DNA of 64,000 bases, from assembly GCF_019104745.1 (NCBI RefSeq), contig NZ_JAHRWL010000001.1:1159001-1223000 (forward strand), in the 5' to 3' direction. The notes below the pieces were generated by a model that was not told where the DNA came from, did no database searches, and saw only the letters and a list, made by a program, of their open reading frames with translations. This document shows, in pieces, positions 26,180 to 35,260 of this stretch. A program made the translations under genes and the position numbers. Positions within the stretch are counted from its first letter, which is position 1. Each line of letters starts with the position of its first letter. This stretch comes from Thalassococcus arenae. GTDB taxonomy: Bacteria; Pseudomonadota; Alphaproteobacteria; Rhodobacterales; Rhodobacteraceae.

Positions 26180-26792
26180 GGGGTCCAATTTGCGAATCGG
26201 CGATGCATATTTCTTCGGATACGGGTCCCTGGTGAATCGCCTGACCCATGGCTATACGCCCTGCCACAAGGCGCGCCTGCGGGGCTGGCGGCGGGCCTGG
26301 CGCTATACCGCGGCTCGGCAGGTGGCCTATCTGACCGTCATCGCCGATCCGGGTTGCGAGATCGACGGGTTGATCGCCCCGGTGCCCGAAGACGGCTGGC
26401 GCGTGCTGGATCACCGCGAACGCGCCTATGACCGGCTGCCCGCCAGCCACGCGGTCAGCCATGCCGCGGGCGGCGATCCCGAAATCGCCGTCTACGCCAT
26501 CGCTCCCAACCGGCTGCACCTGCCCGATGCCGATCACCCGGTGCTGCTCAGCTATATCGACGTGGTGATCCAGGGCTACCTTGCCGAATACGGCCGCGAA
26601 GGCGCCGAACGCTTCGTCGCCACCACCACCGGCTGGGATGCGCCGGTGTTCGACGACCGCGCCGCGCCGGTCTATGCCCGCGCCCAGCGCCTGACCGGCC
26701 CCGAACGGAATTTCGTCGATGCGGTGCTGCGCGAGACCGGCTGCAAGCCTTTCGCCGCGCCGCTCGACCGTGCGCCTACCGGCGATGCATGA
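26178..26792 (+). CDS. Gamma-glutamylcyclotransferase-like protein
   Basis: A protein of about 204 aa of the GGCT/AIG2-like fold. The substrate-binding start YFFGYGSLVN (about residues 10-19) and a candidate catalytic glutamate in VLDHRERAYDRLP are visible. The family forms 5-oxoproline from gamma-glutamyl peptides or amines. No ATG is available: the frame opens after a stop at 26160, so the start is TTG at 26178 or TTG at 26190, and neither has a strong ribosome site. The 3' end overlaps the convergent MATE gene by 17 bases. Confidence 0.75.
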   Translation: MGSNLRIGDAYFFGYGSLVNRLTHGYTPCHKARLRGWRRAWRYTAARQVAYLTVIADPGCEIDGLIAPVPEDGWRVLDHRERAYDRLPASHAVSHAAGGDPEIAVYAIAPNRLHLPDADHPVLLSYIDVVIQGYLAEYGREGAERFVATTTGWDAPVFDDRAAPVYARAQRLTGPERNFVDAVLRETGCKPFAAPLDRAPTGDA

Positions 26793-28164
26793 ACAGCGAC
26801 AGCAATCGCGCCTGGCGCTGAAACGGCTCTGACGTCTGCGCTCCGCCGCGCTCGGCCATCACCCGCCGCGCCAGCACCCAGGCCAGCACCGCGAAAAGCA
26901 CGCCGCCCGCGGCCTGTCCGATCAGCACACCCGGCGCGCCCAGCAGCGCCGCGCCCGCGATGACGAACGGGATCGTGCCCACCGTGTGCCGGCCCCAGTT
27001 CACCCAGGTCGAATAGAACGGCCGACCCAGGTTGTTGAACGCCGCGTTGGCCACAAAGATCACGCCGTTGAAGAAGAACGCCAGCGCCAGCGGCCCGCAG
27101 AACAGATAGACCAGGTCGCGGGTGACGCCGTCGGCGTCGAACAGCGCGGCGATGGGCGCGCGCAGACCGAACAGCAGCGCCGCCATGCCGGCCACGAACA
27201 GCGCGGTGAACAGCAGCGCGGCGCGGAACGCCTCGGCCACGCGGGCGGCGTTCCCGGCGCCGTAATTCTGACCGATGATCGGCCCCACCGCGCCCGACAG
27301 CGCAAAGATCACCCCGAAGGCCAACGGCGTCAGCCGCGCGACGATCGCCATGCCGGCCACCGCCGCTTCGCCGAACTCGGCCATGGCGCGGGTGACATAG
27401 GCCTGGCCCACTGGCGTGGCCAGCTGGGTCAGGATCGCCGGCAGCGCGATGGCCAGCACCGGGCGCAGATCGGCGGCCAGCGCGCCCGGTGCCGGCCGGG
27501 TGAACCCGCCATAGTGGCGGACCAGCGGCAGCACCGCGGTGGCCGCGATCACCAGCCGCGCCGCGACGCTGGCCAGGGCCGCGCCGGTCAGCTCCAGGTC
27601 CAGCCCGAAGATCAGGATCGGGTCCAGCACCGCATTGGTCAGCCCGCCCCAGATCGTCGCCATCATCGCCCGGCGCGCGTCGCCATGGGCGCGCAGGATC
27701 GCGCCGCCCATCATGCCGACCATCAGGAACGGCAGGGTCGGCACGATGATGCGCAGGTAGGACACCGCCAGCGCCGCCGTCTCGCCGCTGGCGCCCAGCA
27801 GGGCGACGAACCACGGCACGCAGACCCAGACCGCCGCGGCAAAGACCGCGCCGAAGGCGACGCCGTAGATCAGCGCATTGGTGGCCTTCAGCCGCGCTTC
27901 GTCGGGTTGCCCGGCCCCCAGCGCGCGGGCCACCAGCGCGCCCGCGGCGATCGCCATGCCGATCCCGAAGGAGGTGGTGAAGAACAGGATCGCCCCGGCA
28001 TAGCCCACCGCCGCGGCCAGTTCCGCCTTGCCCAGCATGGCGATGAAGACCATGTCGATGAAGTCGACGGCAAAGATCGCCATCAGCCCGACCGACGCGG
28101 TCAGCGACATCACCGTGACATGCGCAAACAGGTTGCCGGAGAGGAACTTGGCCCGCTCCGACAT
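26776..28164 (-). CDS. MATE family efflux transporter
   Basis: A 462-aa inner-membrane protein with about 12 hydrophobic helices in two similar bundles. MATE features are seen: a conserved start (LMAIFAVDFIDMVFIAMLGKAELAA), GALVARALGAGQPDEARLKA after the second helix, and the half-repeat GAVGPIIGQNYGAGNAARVAEAFR. It exports cationic or amphipathic compounds against Na+ or H+. It begins 6 bases after the gltX stop, so the two share a transcript. The substrate is unknown. Confidence 0.9.
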   Translation of the reverse strand: MSERAKFLSGNLFAHVTVMSLTASVGLMAIFAVDFIDMVFIAMLGKAELAAAVGYAGAILFFTTSFGIGMAIAAGALVARALGAGQPDEARLKATNALIYGVAFGAVFAAAVWVCVPWFVALLGASGETAALAVSYLRIIVPTLPFLMVGMMGGAILRAHGDARRAMMATIWGGLTNAVLDPILIFGLDLELTGAALASVAARLVIAATAVLPLVRHYGGFTRPAPGALAADLRPVLAIALPAILTQLATPVGQAYVTRAMAEFGEAAVAGMAIVARLTPLAFGVIFALSGAVGPIIGQNYGAGNAARVAEAFRAALLFTALFVAGMAALLFGLRAPIAALFDADGVTRDLVYLFCGPLALAFFFNGVIFVANAAFNNLGRPFYSTWVNWGRHTVGTIPFVIAGAALLGAPGVLIGQAAGGVLFAVLAWVLARRVMAERGGAQTSEPFQRQARLLSLFMHRR

Positions 28165-28170
28165 GCGCGC

Positions 28171-29508
28171 CTACCCGCCGGCCAGACGCCGCGCCGGCAC
28201 CTGTTGCAGCAAGGGCATCACGTCGGCCATCTCGGGTCCGCGCTCGCGGCCCGTGACGGCCTTGCGCAGCGGCATGAACAGCGCCTTGCCCTTGCGGCCC
28301 GTCGCCTCCTTGACCGCCGCGGTCCAGTTGGACCACGTGTCATGATCGAACGGACCGTCAGGCAGCAGCGCCATCGCCTGCGCGACAAAGGCGCGGTCCT
28401 CTTCGGTGACCAGCGGCTCGGCGCCTTCGGAGAACAACCGCCACCAATCCTTGAGATCGGCGCGCTTGACGATGTTCTCGCGGCAGACCCGCCAGAACAG
28501 CTCGGCCTTGTCCGCCGGCACGCCGATCTGCGCGATCTCGTCGGCGATCTCGGCAAAGGGCAGCTCGTGCAGCTTGCGCGCGGTCAGCGGCCACAGGTCG
28601 CCGGCGTCGAACTTGGTCGGCGCGGCGCCGAATTGCGACAGGTCAAAGCCTTCGGCGATCTCGTCCAGGCTCAGCCGCAGCTCGACCGGCTGGCTCGACC
28701 CCAGCCGCGCCATCAGGCTCAGCAGCGCCTCGGGTTCGACACCCTCGTCGCGCAGGTCGTGCAGGCTCAGCGTGCCCAGCCGTTTCGACAGCGACTCGCC
28801 CTGCGGACCGGTCAGCAGCGAATGATGCGCAAAGACCGGCGGCGTGCCGCCCAGGGCGCGCATGATCTGGATCTGGGTCGCGGTGTTGGTCACGTGGTCG
28901 GACCCGCGCACCACATGGGTCACGCCCATCTCGGTATCGTCGACGACCGAGGCCAGCGTGTACAGGATCTGCCCGTCGGCGCGGATCAGCACCGGGTCCG
29001 ACACGCTGGCGGCGTCGATCGAGATGTCGCCCAGGATGCCGTCGGGCCACTCGATGCGCTCCTGGTCCAGCAGGAACCGCCAGACACCGGCGCCGCGCTC
29101 GGCCTGCAGTTTCGCGCGGTCGGTCTCGCTCAGCGCCAGCGCGGCGCGGTCATAGACCGGCGGCTTGCCCATGTTCAGCTGCTTCTTGCGCTTGAGGTCC
29201 AGTTCGGTCGGCGTTTCCCACGCCTCGTAGAACCGGCCCATCCGGCGCAATTCGTCCGCCGCGTCCTCGTATCGGTCCAGCCGGTGCGATTGCCGCTCGA
29301 TCCGGTCCCAATGCAGGCCCAGCCAGTCCAGGTCGCGCTTGATGCCGTCGACATATTCCTCTTTCGACCGCTCCGGGTCGGTATCGTCGATGCGCAGGAT
29401 GAACGTGCCGCCCGCCTTGCGCGCGATCAGGTAGTTGAAAAGCGCCGTGCGCAGGTTGCCGACATGGATCCGGCCGGTGGGCGACGGGGCGAAACGGGTG
29501 GTGGTCAT
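28171..29508 (-). CDS. gltX: Glutamyl-tRNA synthetase
   Basis: Class Ib synthetase of 445 aa that charges tRNA with glutamate. The HIGH-like motif is RFAPSPTGRIHVGN (residues 5-18), the KMSKS-like motif is SLSKR (239-243), and the C-terminal anticodon-binding helical domain follows (KADLKDWWRLF). CAGGAGG precedes the ATG at 29508 closely. Many Alphaproteobacteria have two gltX genes, one charging tRNA-Gln for later amidation; which type this is cannot be told from the window. Confidence 0.94.
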   Translation of the reverse strand: MTTTRFAPSPTGRIHVGNLRTALFNYLIARKAGGTFILRIDDTDPERSKEEYVDGIKRDLDWLGLHWDRIERQSHRLDRYEDAADELRRMGRFYEAWETPTELDLKRKKQLNMGKPPVYDRAALALSETDRAKLQAERGAGVWRFLLDQERIEWPDGILGDISIDAASVSDPVLIRADGQILYTLASVVDDTEMGVTHVVRGSDHVTNTATQIQIMRALGGTPPVFAHHSLLTGPQGESLSKRLGTLSLHDLRDEGVEPEALLSLMARLGSSQPVELRLSLDEIAEGFDLSQFGAAPTKFDAGDLWPLTARKLHELPFAEIADEIAQIGVPADKAELFWRVCRENIVKRADLKDWWRLFSEGAEPLVTEEDRAFVAQAMALLPDGPFDHDTWSNWTAAVKEATGRKGKALFMPLRKAVTGRERGPEMADVMPLLQQVPARRLAGG

Positions 29509-29585
29509 GGGCGCCTCCTGACAGAGGCTTGCCATTCCACAGGCGGGCCGATTTGTCTAGGGTCGCGGCAGCATCGGAGACACTC

Positions 29586-30536
29586 ATGACCGAGATTCTG
29601 ACGATCACGCTGAACCCCGCGCTGGACCTGTCAACCAGTGCGCCGCAGGTCGTGCCCGGCCCGAAACTGCGCTGCGCCGCGCCGGTCGTGGAACCGGGCG
29701 GCGGCGGGATCAATGTCAGCCGCGTGGTGCATATCCTGGGCGGCGCCTCGCGTTGCCTGGTGGCCCTGGGCGGCAAGACCGGCGAACGGCTGGGCGCGCT
29801 GCTGGGCGCGGCGGGGCTGGATGTCGTCGCCATGCCGGCGCCGGGCGAAACCCGGCAAAGCCTGGCCGTCACCGATGACGGCAGCGGCGCGCAATACCGC
29901 TTCGTCCTGCCCGGACCACGCTGGGGCGAAGGCGATGTCGCCGCGGCGCTTCAGCTTGCCCAGGACACCGCGACCGCGAACGCCATCGTCGTGGTCAGCG
30001 GCAGCGCACCGCCGGGCGTGCCGGTCGATTTCACCGCCCGGCTGACCGCGGCGCTGACCCCGCAGGGCGCCCGGGTGATCGCCGACACGTCGGGCGCGGC
30101 GCTGGCGCATCTGGCCGAAGGCGGGCGCGCGGCGATGCCCGAGATCCTGCGCATGGACAGCGAAGAGGCCGAGGGCCTGGCCGGCCGCGCCCTGCCCGAA
30201 CGCCGCGACAGCGCCGATTTCGCCGCTTCGCTGGTGGCGCGCGGCGCGGCGCGGCAGGTGATCGTGGCGCGCGGTGCCGACGGCTCGGTCCTGGCCAGCG
30301 GCGACGGACACTGGCACGTGCTGGCGGCGGATGTGCCGGTGCGCAGCAAGATCGGCGCGGGCGACAGTTTCGTCGGCGCCTTCACCTTCGCGCTGGCGCG
30401 CGGCGACACGCCCGACCGGGCGCTGGCCTGGGGCCAGGCCGCGGCCTCGGCCACGGTGACGACCGAGGGCACGCAGCTCTGCCCGCGTGCCCTGGTTCAA
30501 GAGCTGCTGCCGGCCTGCCCGGTCACGCCGCTCTGA
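29586..30536 (+). CDS. pfkB: PfkB-type (6-)phosphofructokinase
   Basis: A 316-aa ribokinase-fold sugar-phosphate kinase. The start ITLNPALDLSTSAPQVVPG and the following PKLRCAAPVVEPGGGGINVSRV match E. coli Pfk-2 more closely than FruK. The C-terminal ATP/anion-hole motif is KIGAGDSFVGAFTFAL, with the catalytic aspartate in GAGD. The product would be fructose 1,6-bisphosphate. Divergent from gltX across 77 bases. Fructose 1-phosphate or tagatose 6-phosphate activity is an alternative. Confidence 0.87.
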   Translation: MTEILTITLNPALDLSTSAPQVVPGPKLRCAAPVVEPGGGGINVSRVVHILGGASRCLVALGGKTGERLGALLGAAGLDVVAMPAPGETRQSLAVTDDGSGAQYRFVLPGPRWGEGDVAAALQLAQDTATANAIVVVSGSAPPGVPVDFTARLTAALTPQGARVIADTSGAALAHLAEGGRAAMPEILRMDSEEAEGLAGRALPERRDSADFAASLVARGAARQVIVARGADGSVLASGDGHWHVLAADVPVRSKIGAGDSFVGAFTFALARGDTPDRALAWGQAAASATVTTEGTQLCPRALVQELLPACPVTPL

Positions 30537-30552
30537 CCGGGCCGCGACCGCC

Positions 30553-31089
30553 ATGCGCGCCTTCGTCGCCCTGCCGCTGCCCGATGCGCTGATCGACCCG
30601 GTTCAGGCGATCCAGGCCCGCCTGCCCGCCGGGCGCGCCGTGCCGCAGGACAACCTGCACCTGACGCTGGCCTTTCTCGACGACCAGCCCGAGGACGCGC
30701 TGGCCGAGATCGATTTCGGCCTGTCGGCGCTGCGCGCCGCACCGGTGCCGCTGCGGCTGGCCGGTCTGACCAGCTTTGGCGGCGATCACGGCCAGGCACT
30801 GGCGCTGATCGCCGATCCCGACCCGGCGCTGATCGCGCTGCACGACGCGGTGCGCCGCGCGGTGATGGCGGCGGGCGTGACCCTGCCCCGGCGCCGCTTT
30901 CGACCCCATGTCACCATCGCGCGGCTGCGCCGGGGCGACACCGCCCGGCCCGACATGCAGGCCGCGCTGGCCACACAGGCCGGTGTCGCGCTGCCCCCGG
31001 CCTTGGCCGACAGGCTGGCGCTGGTCGGCTCGACCCTGGCGCCGGGCGGCGCGCGGCACGAGATCCTGGCCACCTACCCGTTGGGTTGA
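30553..31089 (+). CDS. thpR: RNA 2',3'-cyclic phosphodiesterase
   Basis: A 178-aa 2H phosphoesterase, the LigT/ThpR family, formerly called 2'-5' RNA ligase. Both catalytic HxTx motifs are present: H36-T38 in NLHLTLAF and H119-T121 in RPHVTIAR. It opens 2',3'-cyclic phosphate ends of RNA. It starts 16 bases after the pfkB stop in the same direction. An imperfect 14-bp hairpin follows directly after the stop (31090-31121) and may end the transcript. Confidence 0.9.
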   Translation: MRAFVALPLPDALIDPVQAIQARLPAGRAVPQDNLHLTLAFLDDQPEDALAEIDFGLSALRAAPVPLRLAGLTSFGGDHGQALALIADPDPALIALHDAVRRAVMAAGVTLPRRRFRPHVTIARLRRGDTARPDMQAALATQAGVALPPALADRLALVGSTLAPGGARHEILATYPLG

Positions 31090-31121
31090 GCGTTTTCGCG
31101 CAGCGCCCTGCGCAAAAGCGC
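31090..31121 (+). terminator. Imperfect hairpin after thpR
   Basis: Two 14-base arms starting GCGTTTTCGCGCAG pair with two mismatches around a CGCC loop. No T run follows, so termination would be weak or Rho-assisted. Confidence 0.4.
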
Positions 31122-31182
31122 ACGCAAGACAGTCCGCGATTCCGGGCTACCTTACGCAGCGGAACCATACAGGGAGTCCATG

Positions 31183-32109
31183 ATGTCACAGAAATTCACC
31201 CTCTCCCGCCGCGCCGCGCTGGCCGGCGCCGCCGCCCTGCCGCTTGCCGCCACCGCGCTCAGGGCCGGCAGCCATGCCGCGCCGATGCAGGGCGCCCAGG
31301 TGCCGCGCGTCAACCGCGTCATGCTGGGCGATTTCGAGGTCAGCACGCTGCTTGCCGGCACCGCCACGCGGGATGAGCCGCAGACCATCTTCGGCATGAA
31401 TGTCAGCGCCGAGGAATTCGCGCAGGTCTCGGCCGAGGCCAAGCTGCCCATCGACAAGGCACAGTTCTTCTTCACGCCGACGCTGGTCAATACCGGCTCG
31501 GAACTGATCCTGTTCGATACCGGCCTGAATCCCGAAGGCATCACCGCCGCGGTTCAGGCGGCCGGCTACGGCACCGACCAGGTCACCCATGTCGTCATCA
31601 CCCACATGCATGGCGATCATATCGGCGGGCTGATGGGCGAGGGCGGCGAAACCTTTGCCAATGCCGCCTATATCACCGGCCAGGCGGAATACGACCACTG
31701 GGCCGCCGCCGGAAACGAGGGTTTTGACGGCAAGGTCCGGCCGCTGGCCGAAAAGATGACCTTTCTCGGCGATGGCGGGGCGGTGACCTCGGGCATCACC
31801 GCGATGGCGGCCTTCGGACACACGCCCGGGCATATGGGCTACATGCTGGAAAGCGGCGGCAAGCAGCTGATGCTGATCGCGGACCTTGCCAATCACTATG
31901 TCTGGTCGCTGGCCTACCCGGATTGGGAAGTGCGCTTTGACGCCGACAAGGCCGCCGCCGCCGCCGCGCGCCGAAATGTGCTGGGCATGCTCGCCGCCGA
32001 TGGTGTGCCCTTCGTGGGCTACCACATGCCGTTCCCGGCGCTGGGCTATGTCGAGACCCGCGGCGAGGGGTTCCATTACGTGCCGCATTCCTACCAGCTG
32101 ATGCTGTAA
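31183..32109 (+). CDS. Exported metallo-beta-lactamase-fold hydrolase
   Basis: A 308-aa MBL-fold protein with a twin-arginine-like signal (LSRRAALAGAAALPLAATALRA). The zinc motif is H141-M-H-G-D145-H146 (THMHGDHIGGL), later metal ligands are in FGHTPGHMGYM and the ADLANH region, and GYHMPFPALGY provides the last histidine. It resembles lactonase/quorum-quenching and other periplasmic MBL hydrolases; the substrate is unknown. Two ATG codons stand in a row at 31180 and 31183; the second is better spaced from AGGGAG. A strong hairpin follows the gene. Confidence 0.85.
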   Translation: MSQKFTLSRRAALAGAAALPLAATALRAGSHAAPMQGAQVPRVNRVMLGDFEVSTLLAGTATRDEPQTIFGMNVSAEEFAQVSAEAKLPIDKAQFFFTPTLVNTGSELILFDTGLNPEGITAAVQAAGYGTDQVTHVVITHMHGDHIGGLMGEGGETFANAAYITGQAEYDHWAAAGNEGFDGKVRPLAEKMTFLGDGGAVTSGITAMAAFGHTPGHMGYMLESGGKQLMLIADLANHYVWSLAYPDWEVRFDADKAAAAAARRNVLGMLAADGVPFVGYHMPFPALGYVETRGEGFHYVPHSYQLML

Positions 32110-32146
32110 CGCGGATTGCGCCGCGCCTGTCGGCGCGTCGCCACGG

Positions 32147-32183
32147 GGGGCGGGCGCGGCCTGACGGCCGCGCCCGCCCCTTT
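32147..32183 (+). terminator. Perfect 15-bp GC hairpin after the MBL gene
   Basis: GGGGCGGGCGCGGCC (32147-32161) pairs base for base with 32166-32180 around a TGAC loop, then TTT follows. The stem is very stable and lies 38 bases after the stop codon. It is the best intrinsic-terminator candidate in this part of the window. Confidence 0.75.
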
Positions 32184-32234
32184 GCGTCTGCCGCGCGGCC
32201 TTGCCCGGTGTCGGGATTGCGGCGGCGTCGGAAA

Positions 32235-32260
32235 TGCGTATTTGGAAAAGAGAAGAAGCA
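32235..32260 (+). promoter_or_regulatory. Leader motif of the metallopeptidase gene (recurrent element)
   Basis: TGCGTATTT, then GGA, then AAAGAGAAGAAGC, ending 5 bases before the GTG start. It matches the motif before recF (47102-47130, minus strand) at 22 of 25 positions. The purine-rich end may act as the ribosome-binding region. Confidence 0.6.
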
Positions 32261-32264
32261 GGGG

Positions 32265-32663
32265 GTGGGTTTGCGGCTGGAAACCGACATCGCGGGTTTC
32301 GAGGCCATGGCGCAGGCAGCGGTGGCGGGCTTTCCCGAGCCGTTCCGCGCATTGGCGGCGCCGGTGCTGCTGCGCGTGGTCGACTGGCCGCCCGGCGACA
32401 TCCTGGACGAGATGCAGATCGACGACCCGCTGGAGCTGACCGGGCTGTATGACGGCATCCCGCTGACCGAGAAATCCGTCGCCGATCCGGCGCCCTTTCC
32501 CGATACGGTCTGGCTTTTCCGCGAACCGATCCTGGCGGAATGGCGCGACCGCGGCGATGTCGACCTGGCCGATCTCGTCGCCCATGTCACGGTGCACGAA
32601 TTCGCCCACCATTTCGGCTGGTCGGACGAGGACATCGCGGTGATCGACCGCTGGTGGGAGTGA
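32265..32663 (+). CDS. Zincin-like metallopeptidase family protein
   Basis: A protein of about 132 aa of the minimal-gluzincin-like family (the PF06262 type, from memory). The zinc motif VHEFAHHFGWSDEDI (H111-E112-xx-H115, with a downstream aspartate) lies close to the C-terminus as usual, and the DDPLELTGLYDGIPLTEKS stretch before it is characteristic. No signal peptide, so cytosolic. Start is GTG at 32265 or TTG at 32271; the GTG follows the recurrent leader motif. The biological substrate of this family is not well established. Confidence 0.82.
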   Translation: MGLRLETDIAGFEAMAQAAVAGFPEPFRALAAPVLLRVVDWPPGDILDEMQIDDPLELTGLYDGIPLTEKSVADPAPFPDTVWLFREPILAEWRDRGDVDLADLVAHVTVHEFAHHFGWSDEDIAVIDRWWE

Positions 32664-32833
32664 GCGATCCGGGCGGACAGCGCCCGTGTTCGCGCCCGGC
32701 GGCCATGCTGCGGCAGATCTCTCGAAACGGCCCGGCGCAGGCCGAAATCCGCGCATGACGGCCCGGGGCCATTGCAAACCGATCGCTTTCGGGCAGGGAT
32801 CGCGGACATGGGGGCGGCCAGACGAGACCTTCG

Positions 32834-33325
32834 ATGCGATACCTGATCCTGACGGCGGCGCTTTGTCTTGGCGCTTGCGGCGGTGCCCCCGAAAGCCCTG
32901 CGCCCGACGGGCCGGCAAGCCGCGCCGCGCCGCTGTATCCCGGCGAGACCGCCGCGCTGCGCGCGATGATCAACGAAACCGCCGATGCCCAGGGCGTCCC
33001 CCGCAGCCTCGTGCATCGGGTGATCCAGCGCGAAAGCGACTACCGGCCCCAGGCCCGCAACGGCCCGTATTACGGGCTGATGCAGATCCTGCCCGCGACG
33101 GCGCGCCAGATGGGATTCCGGGGCCGGGATTCGGACCTGCTGGATGCCCGCACCAACCTGACCTATGCGGTGCGGTATCTGCGCGGAGCCTGGCTGGTGG
33201 CGGACGGAAACGAATCCGAGGCGGTGATGTGGTACGCCCGCGGCTATTACTACGAGGCGCGCAACCGCTGCATGCTGGTCGAGACGGGGCTGCGCGACAC
33301 CGAGGTGCGCAGGCATTGCGGATGA
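32834..33325 (+). CDS. Lytic transglycosylase domain lipoprotein
   Basis: A 163-aa SLT-type lytic transglycosylase, which cleaves peptidoglycan glycan strands to anhydro-muropeptides. The lipobox LGAC puts the lipidated cysteine at residue 15, so the protein is anchored in the outer membrane. The catalytic glutamate is E67 in HRVIQRESDYRPQARN, followed by the Slt motif GPYYGLMQILPATARQMGF and a YLRGAW region. It is short compared with full Slt proteins and has no extra domain. It ends facing nadE. Confidence 0.88.
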   Translation: MRYLILTAALCLGACGGAPESPAPDGPASRAAPLYPGETAALRAMINETADAQGVPRSLVHRVIQRESDYRPQARNGPYYGLMQILPATARQMGFRGRDSDLLDARTNLTYAVRYLRGAWLVADGNESEAVMWYARGYYYEARNRCMLVETGLRDTEVRRHCG

Positions 33326-33466
33326 CACAACGCTGGGCATGGCGATGCCGAAGGTCAGGTCCGCGGGGCAAAGCCGAGCTTCGGCGAGACCGTCCCCTGG
33401 CCCGGCGGTGTTCCGGCTCGGGTCGTCCGCCAGGGGCTCGACCCGGTCGATCCTCCTGCCCGCCGC

Positions 33467-35125
33467 CTAGCCGCCGTCCCGCCAGCGGTTGACGATCGGG
33501 TAACGCCGGTCCAGCCAGAAGGCGCGCCTGGTCAGGCGGGCGCCGGGCGCGGCCTGGAACCGCTTGTATTCGCTGATATAAATCAGGTGCTCGACCCGCT
33601 TGGCATCCGCCTTGTCAAAGCCCGCCGCAACGCAATCGGACACGCTGCCGTCCTGGTCCACCAGGATATCGAGGATGCCGTCCAGCACCGGGTAATCGGG
33701 CAGGCTGTCGCTGTCCTTCTGATCGGCGCGCAACTCGGCCGAGGGCGGCTTGGTGATGATCCGCTCGGGGATCACCATGCCTGCGGGCCCCTGCATCCAC
33801 CCCCGGTGGTTGGCATTGCGCCAGCGGCAGGTCTCGAACACCCGGGTCTTGTAGAGATCCTTGATCGGGTTGTAGCCGCCCGCCATGTCGCCGTAGATCG
33901 TGGCATAACCCACCGCCACCTCGGACTTGTTGCCGGTTGTCAGCAGCATTTCGCCGAACTTGTTCGACAGCGCCATCAACAGCAACCCGCGCAGGCGCGA
34001 CTGGATGTTCTCCTCGGCGATACCAGGCTCTGTTCCGGCGAAAAGCGGCGCCAGCGTGTCGGTGATCGCGCGGCGGCCCTCGGCGATCGGCACGAAATCA
34101 TAGCGGCATCCCAACGCCTCGGCGCAGGCCCTGGCATCCTCCAGCGAATGCTCGGACGTGTATTCCGAGGGCAGCATCACGCAGCGCACGTTGTCGGCGC
34201 CCAGCGCGTCCACCGCGATGGTCGCCACCAGCGCCGAATCCACCCCGCCCGACAAACCCAAGAGCACGCGGCCAAAGCCGGTCTTGCCGCAATAGTCGCG
34301 CAGCGACTGCACCATCACGCGGTAATCCTGTTCCCATTCGTCGGGATGGGCGGTGAAATCGCCCTCCTGCGCGACCCAGCCATCGGGCCCGCGCAGGAAC
34401 TCGACGGTCGAGACGGCCTCTTCGAGCACCGGCAGCTTGACGGCCGGCCGGCCATGGGCGTTCAGCACGAAGGAACCGCCGTCGAACACCTGGTCGTCCT
34501 GACCGCCGATCATGTTCAGATAGACCAGCGGCAGGCCGGTCTCGACGACCCGGGCGACCATCTTGTTCAGCCGCGTGTCGAACTTGTCGCGGAAATAGGG
34601 CGACCCGTTGGGCACCAGCAGGATCTCGGCACCGCTTTCGGCCATCGCCTCGGCCACGTCCGGGTACCAGGCATCCTCGCAGACCGGCATGCCGACGCGC
34701 ACGCCGTTCACCGAAACCGGCCCCTGCATCCGGTCGCGCGAGAACACCCGCACCTCGTCGAACACATTGAAATTGGGCAGGAAATACTTGTGCGTGACCG
34801 CCGCGACCTTGCCACCCTCAAGCACGTAATAGCTGTTGTGCAGCTTGGTCCCCTGCGGGCAGGGCCCGCCGATGGCCAGCGCCGGTCCGTCGGCGCAATC
34901 GGCTGCCAGCGCCTCGATATGGCGCACGGCATCTGTGACGAAGGCGGGCTTCATCACCAGGTCCTGGGCCTGGTAGCCGGTGATGAACATCTCGGGCAGC
35001 GCCACCAGGTCGGCCCCGGCGGCACGGCCCTGCGCCCAGGCCTCGCGCGCCTTTGCGGCGTTGCCCGCAAGGTCGCCCACCGTCGGGTTGAGCTGCGCCA
35101 TCGTCAGCCGGAACCGGTCGGTCAT
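33467..35125 (-). CDS. nadE: Glutamine-dependent NAD(+) synthetase
   Basis: Final step of NAD synthesis: amidates deamido-NAD using ammonia from glutamine. The 552-aa protein has an N-terminal nitrilase-type glutaminase domain with triad E45, K113 and C149 (MPVCEDAW), and a C-terminal synthetase domain with the ATP pyrophosphatase loop LGLSGGVDSALV (about 290-301). AAAGGA precedes the ATG at 35125. The same reading frame stays open for another 850 codons upstream, but only as the antisense of the MORN and glycosyltransferase genes. It completes the salvage route of pncA-pncB. Confidence 0.95.
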   Translation of the reverse strand: MTDRFRLTMAQLNPTVGDLAGNAAKAREAWAQGRAAGADLVALPEMFITGYQAQDLVMKPAFVTDAVRHIEALAADCADGPALAIGGPCPQGTKLHNSYYVLEGGKVAAVTHKYFLPNFNVFDEVRVFSRDRMQGPVSVNGVRVGMPVCEDAWYPDVAEAMAESGAEILLVPNGSPYFRDKFDTRLNKMVARVVETGLPLVYLNMIGGQDDQVFDGGSFVLNAHGRPAVKLPVLEEAVSTVEFLRGPDGWVAQEGDFTAHPDEWEQDYRVMVQSLRDYCGKTGFGRVLLGLSGGVDSALVATIAVDALGADNVRCVMLPSEYTSEHSLEDARACAEALGCRYDFVPIAEGRRAITDTLAPLFAGTEPGIAEENIQSRLRGLLLMALSNKFGEMLLTTGNKSEVAVGYATIYGDMAGGYNPIKDLYKTRVFETCRWRNANHRGWMQGPAGMVIPERIITKPPSAELRADQKDSDSLPDYPVLDGILDILVDQDGSVSDCVAAGFDKADAKRVEHLIYISEYKRFQAAPGARLTRRAFWLDRRYPIVNRWRDGG

Positions 35126-35260
35126 CCGCTGTCCTTTCCGTTCTTCACAGGCGTCACATAGCAGATGCTGGCGCAAGGAAAAGCCGATGCGGCAAAAGAC
35201 ATTGCCCCGCCCCGGCGGCTTGATTACCTTTCGCGCAAGGCAACAAGAGAGCACCCGAGC

